From: Candidatus Hydrogenedentota bacterium
GTDB lineage: Bacteria; Hydrogenedentota; Hydrogenedentia; Hydrogenedentales; SLHB01
Direction: 5' to 3'
Assembly (NCBI GenBank): GCA_007136375.1
Contig: SLHB01000113.1
Span: 1 to 8,295, forward strand
Length of the DNA stretch: 8,295 nt
The position numbers and the translations under genes are program-made. Under the pieces are notes generated by a model. The model made no database searches, was not told where the DNA came from, and saw nothing but the letters and a program-made list of their open reading frames with translations. This document shows positions 6,871 through 8,295 of the stretch, one piece after another. Within the stretch, counting starts at the first letter, position 1. Every line of letters begins with the position of its first letter.

Positions 6871-6890
6871 GCCGTCACGAGTATGACGGC
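6871..6890. repeat. Perfect 7-bp hairpin between the two paralogous small genes
   Basis: GCCGTCA (6871-6877) and TGACGGC (6884-6890) pair perfectly around a 6-base CGAGTA loop. It begins 5 bases after the stop codon of the first gene. No T run follows, so it may be a processing or stability element between the two cistrons and not a terminator. Confidence 0.45.
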
Positions 6891-6955
6891 CCGGACCCAC
6901 TGAACAAGCGGGGCCCGCAAGTCATGAACATCGCAACCACACAGGAGGCAGGATC

Positions 6956-7255
6956 ATGACGCCATTCGATGTTGAATTCTTGCTCATTTTGGGCGGGTTA
7001 GGTGTAACCGTTGGCATACTCGCCATACCCACGCGGACCACGCAGGATGAGATGCACCAGCGCGCGGCGGACGCGCACGAACGCGGCTACCGGCCGCCTC
7101 CTCAACGTGTTAATTCGGGACGAGACTCCGAGGCTTGTGAAGGGGATAGCGGCGCGGCGGACGAGGGCGGTTTCTGTGCATGGCTCGGAAGCGCGCTGGC
7201 CTCGGGCGGGGACGGTGGTGGTGGCGGATGCTGCGGCGGAGGCGGCGGATGCTGA
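6956..7255 (+). CDS. Small membrane protein with Gly/Cys-rich tail (paralogue 2)
   Basis: This is a 99-residue partner of the preceding gene, 90 bases downstream and also of unknown function. AGGAGG at 6943-6948 sits 7 bases before ATG 6956. The layout repeats that of the first protein: membrane helix at about 8-24 (FLLILGGLGVTVGILAI), a shorter charged linker with Arg, Glu and Asp (26-70), then GFCAWLGSALASGG at 72-85 and a tail of Gly with cysteines at 92, 93 and 99, the last residue. Two further cysteines lie at 61 and 74. The SxLG-type core (WLGSALA) is identical in both proteins and is encoded by identical bases, whereas the helix and linker have diverged. Together the genes look like a tandem duplication kept as one operon. 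No modification enzyme, transporter or protease is adjacent within the window. Confidence 0.75.
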   Translation: MTPFDVEFLLILGGLGVTVGILAIPTRTTQDEMHQRAADAHERGYRPPPQRVNSGRDSEACEGDSGAADEGGFCAWLGSALASGGDGGGGGCCGGGGGC

Positions 7256-7281
7256 TTCAAGGCGGGACCTGCCCCCACGGA

Positions 7282-7311
7282 CGCGGCGGCGTGGACTCCC
7301 ACGCCGTCGCG
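7282..7311. terminator. Hairpin terminator candidate after the Gly/Cys gene pair
   Basis: Arms 7282-7294 and 7299-7311 pair over 13 bp (CGCGGCGGCGTGG with CCACGCCGTCGCG) with one G-T wobble and a 4-base ACTC loop. It lies 27 bases after the stop of the second small gene and 22 bases from the stop of the convergent RlpA gene at 7333. No T run is present. A role in ending convergent transcription is inferred from position. Confidence 0.5.
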
Positions 7312-7332
7312 CTCCGGGCGCAACCGCGGGGC

Positions 7333-7863
7333 CTATCGAAACCAACGCCACGGCAGGAAAATGTTCCAGATCCGCCTGCGTTGGCGCGGCGGCGCCTCGC
7401 CCCGCTGCAGCACTTCCACGCGCACGGGCGCGACGCCCTCCTGGATCATGCCCAAATCCCGGGCGGCGCCACGGGATAAATCGATGATCCGTCCCCGGAC
7501 AAAGGGGCCGCGATCATTGACGCGGACCGTGACGGAGCGATTCGTTTCCCGGTGATGAACGCGGACCACGGTCCCGAAGGGCAAGTCCCGGTGCGCGGCG
7601 GTCATGGCCTCTTGGTCGAAGATTTCGCCCGAAGCGGTTTGGCGGCCGTGGTGTTCATTGCCATACCAGGACGCGTAGCCCCGCTCCCCTCCACGAAAGG
7701 GCACGGTGGGCATGGTGGCGCACCCCGAGACGACGAGGGCGCACACAAGGAAAAGGGGCGCCCATCGCTGAGCGCCCCTGAAAGTGACTGGGGGCCACGC
7801 CGGCCCGGAACCGCCGCTACGGAAGCAAGCGGGCCAAGCGTTCCGCGGTTTGCAGCACCACAT
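7333..7863 (-). CDS. rlpA: RlpA-like double-psi beta-barrel lipoprotein
   Basis: RlpA proteins bind or cleave peptidoglycan at septa or in the envelope. This one has 176 residues if started at ATG 7863. That start overlaps the flgM end by 47 bases; the frame is open to another ATG at 7932. No ATG, GTG or TTG lies between 7863 and the lipoprotein helix, so the N-terminus is uncertain. The lipobox VSGC gives lipidated Cys48 after FRGAQRWAPLFLVCAL. The barrel runs from about 62 to 153: GYASWYG, TASGE (E80), TAAH (H91), VRVNDRGPF (D117) and RIIDLS (D128), so the conserved acidic and His residues are intact. No SPOR domain follows. The protein instead ends in a basic, Trp-rich tail, RQRRRIWN then PWRWFR. 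It may act as a lytic transglycosylase, though catalysis is not shown for all members. Confidence 0.85.
   Translation of the reverse strand: MWCCKPRNAWPACFRSGGSGPAWPPVTFRGAQRWAPLFLVCALVVSGCATMPTVPFRGGERGYASWYGNEHHGRQTASGEIFDQEAMTAAHRDLPFGTVVRVHHRETNRSVTVRVNDRGPFVRGRIIDLSRGAARDLGMIQEGVAPVRVEVLQRGEAPPRQRRRIWNIFLPWRWFR
7751..7779 (-). terminator. Intrinsic-terminator-like hairpin after flgM, inside the RlpA reading frame
   Basis: On the minus strand AGGGGCGC (7779-7772) and GCGCCCCT (7761-7754) pair perfectly over 8 bp around a 10-base loop, followed by TTT and then CCTT. It lies about 38 bases past the flgM stop, where a terminator is expected. It also falls within the codons for the signal peptide of the RlpA-like protein, so it could act as an attenuator or mask translation. 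Coincidental GC pairing remains possible. Confidence 0.45.
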
Positions 7864-8119
7864 CCTCGCGCCGGTGCAGGCCTTCTGCAATATTGGCGCG
7901 CGCCGCGGCCACGCGATCCTCGCGGATATCATCCTGTTCCCTTGCCATTTGCGCCAACCGGGCCACTTGCGCCGCGTCCTGTGCTTCGCTGCTAATCGTT
8001 ACATCATCCCGCGCGCCGGAGTTGCGCGTTTCCGGCTGCTGTGCGGGGGGGTGTGCGGAACCTTCGGGCCGCTCGGGGCGAGGGCCCTGCGGGCCGCCGA
8101 CGCCTTGAATACCACCCAT
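7817..8119 (-). CDS. flgM: Anti-sigma-28 factor FlgM
   Basis: FlgM binds and inhibits the flagellar sigma factor FliA until the hook-basal body is finished and FlgM is exported. This is a 100-residue protein, the usual size. ATG 8119 is preceded by AAAGGAG at 8134-8128 with 8-base spacing. The N-terminal third is rich in Gly, Pro and Arg and looks disordered, like the export-competent part of known FlgMs. The conserved half starts at residue 38 with DDVTISSEAQ, continues with a helix AAQVARLAQMAR (49-60), then IREDRVAAARANIAEG (65-80) and a last helix TAERLARLLP (91-100), as in the sigma-binding region. A sigma-28-type promoter lies directly upstream, in line with the known feedback circuit. 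The RlpA-like gene overlaps its 3' end on the same strand. Confidence 0.88.
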   Translation of the reverse strand: MGGIQGVGGPQGPRPERPEGSAHPPAQQPETRNSGARDDVTISSEAQDAAQVARLAQMAREQDDIREDRVAAARANIAEGLHRREDVVLQTAERLARLLP

Positions 8120-8197
8120 GAGTCTAACTCCTTTACTTAGGTCTGGCTCTCAGGTCCAACCCCAATATCTGGGGGTCTGTTCTAAGCTCTACCCCCA

Positions 8198-8224
8198 TTT
8201 TCGGCGGCTCCCGCCGAAACTTTA
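8198..8224 (-). promoter_or_regulatory. Sigma-28 (FliA)-type promoter of flgM
   Basis: On the minus strand TAAA (8224-8221) is followed after exactly 15 bases by GCCGAAAA (8205-8198). The sigma-28 consensus is TAAA-N15-GCCGATAA, so 11 of 12 positions match. The predicted transcript start, near 8191, gives a leader of about 70 bases ahead of flgM. The same bases form a perfect 9-bp inverted repeat, TTTCGGCGG-GAG-CCGCCGAAA (8219-8199), so a hairpin role competes as an explanation. Confidence 0.6.
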
Positions 8225-8235
8225 GCGATATAGCC

Positions 8236-8262
8236 AAAAATTTGGCGCCCCCTCTGGCGCCA
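8236..8262 (-). terminator. Intrinsic terminator of an upstream gene beyond the window
   Basis: On the minus strand TGGCGCC (8262-8256), an AGAGGG loop and GGCGCCA (8249-8243) make a perfect 7-bp stem, followed by AA and a run of five T (8240-8236). This is a textbook Rho-independent terminator. It would end a minus-strand gene lying to the right of the window, just before the flgM promoter. Confidence 0.65.
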
Positions 8263-8295
8263 GTAGATTTAGCACAGGGGCCGGGCGAAAAACAA

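Noticed and set aside
6863..6890. Possible selenocysteine recoding at the TGA after the terminal Cys codon, with a hairpin just downstream.
   Set aside because: A second in-frame TGA follows after 6 codons, the hairpin loop is nearer the TGA than usual for a bacterial SECIS, and readthrough adds no recognisable sequence.
6439..6900. A minus-strand Pro-rich frame opposite the first Gly/Cys gene, and a similar one at 7102-7323.
   Set aside because: Poly-Pro is the reverse reading of Gly codons. Good ribosome sites and membrane helices support the plus-strand genes instead.
8158..8197. Competing stems of C and G runs in the flgM leader (ACCCC/GGGGT and TGGGGGT/ACCCCCA), considered as an attenuator.
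   Set aside because: The predicted sigma-28 start near 8191 would leave most of one arm out of the transcript, so both folds could not form.

Overview
This 8.3 kb, GC-rich window looks like chromosomal DNA from a flagellated, Gram-negative-type bacterium. The cues are an FlgM anti-sigma factor, two predicted lipoproteins, a Tat-exported Gfo/Idh/MocA protein beside a secreted sulfatase, and a LamG/Ig-like surface protein with a C-terminal sorting signal. That mix suggests the Planctomycetota, Verrucomicrobiota/Lentisphaerota or Hydrogenedentota. No phylogenetic marker is present, so the placement is inference. Gene borders are tight and no transposase, integrase, tRNA, rRNA or CRISPR array was seen.

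Layout from left to right. (1) 1-1772, minus strand: an oxyanion ABC transporter of the molybdate type, in the order binding lipoprotein, permease, ATPase. Start and stop codons overlap at both junctions, and the ATPase is cut by the window edge after its Walker A lysine. (2) 1773-2052: a divergent regulatory gap. (3) 2053-3150, plus: an exported LamG plus Ig-like protein with a C-terminal motif, membrane helix and basic tail. It is separated from the convergent sulfatase by a 14-bp hairpin. (4) 3243-6073, minus: a two-gene operon made of a Tat-exported Gfo/Idh/MocA oxidoreductase and then a secreted type I sulfatase, probably for breaking down sulfated or modified glycans. (5) 6074-6487: a 414-base gap with possible promoters and hairpins in both directions. 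(6) 6488-7255, plus: two small paralogous membrane proteins that share a Trp-containing motif and end in a Gly/Cys-rich tail. I do not recognise a function. (7) 7333-8119, minus: flgM, then an RlpA-like lipoprotein overlapping its end. (8) 8120-8295: a leader with a terminator for something further upstream and a strong sigma-28-like promoter for flgM.

The mod genes form one import system, and the Gfo/Idh/MocA and sulfatase pair forms one export-directed catabolic unit. The most unusual part is the tandem Gly/Cys-tailed pair. Also worth a look are the sigma-28 promoter embedded in a perfect inverted repeat, and the terminator-like hairpin that falls inside the signal-peptide codons of the RlpA gene.
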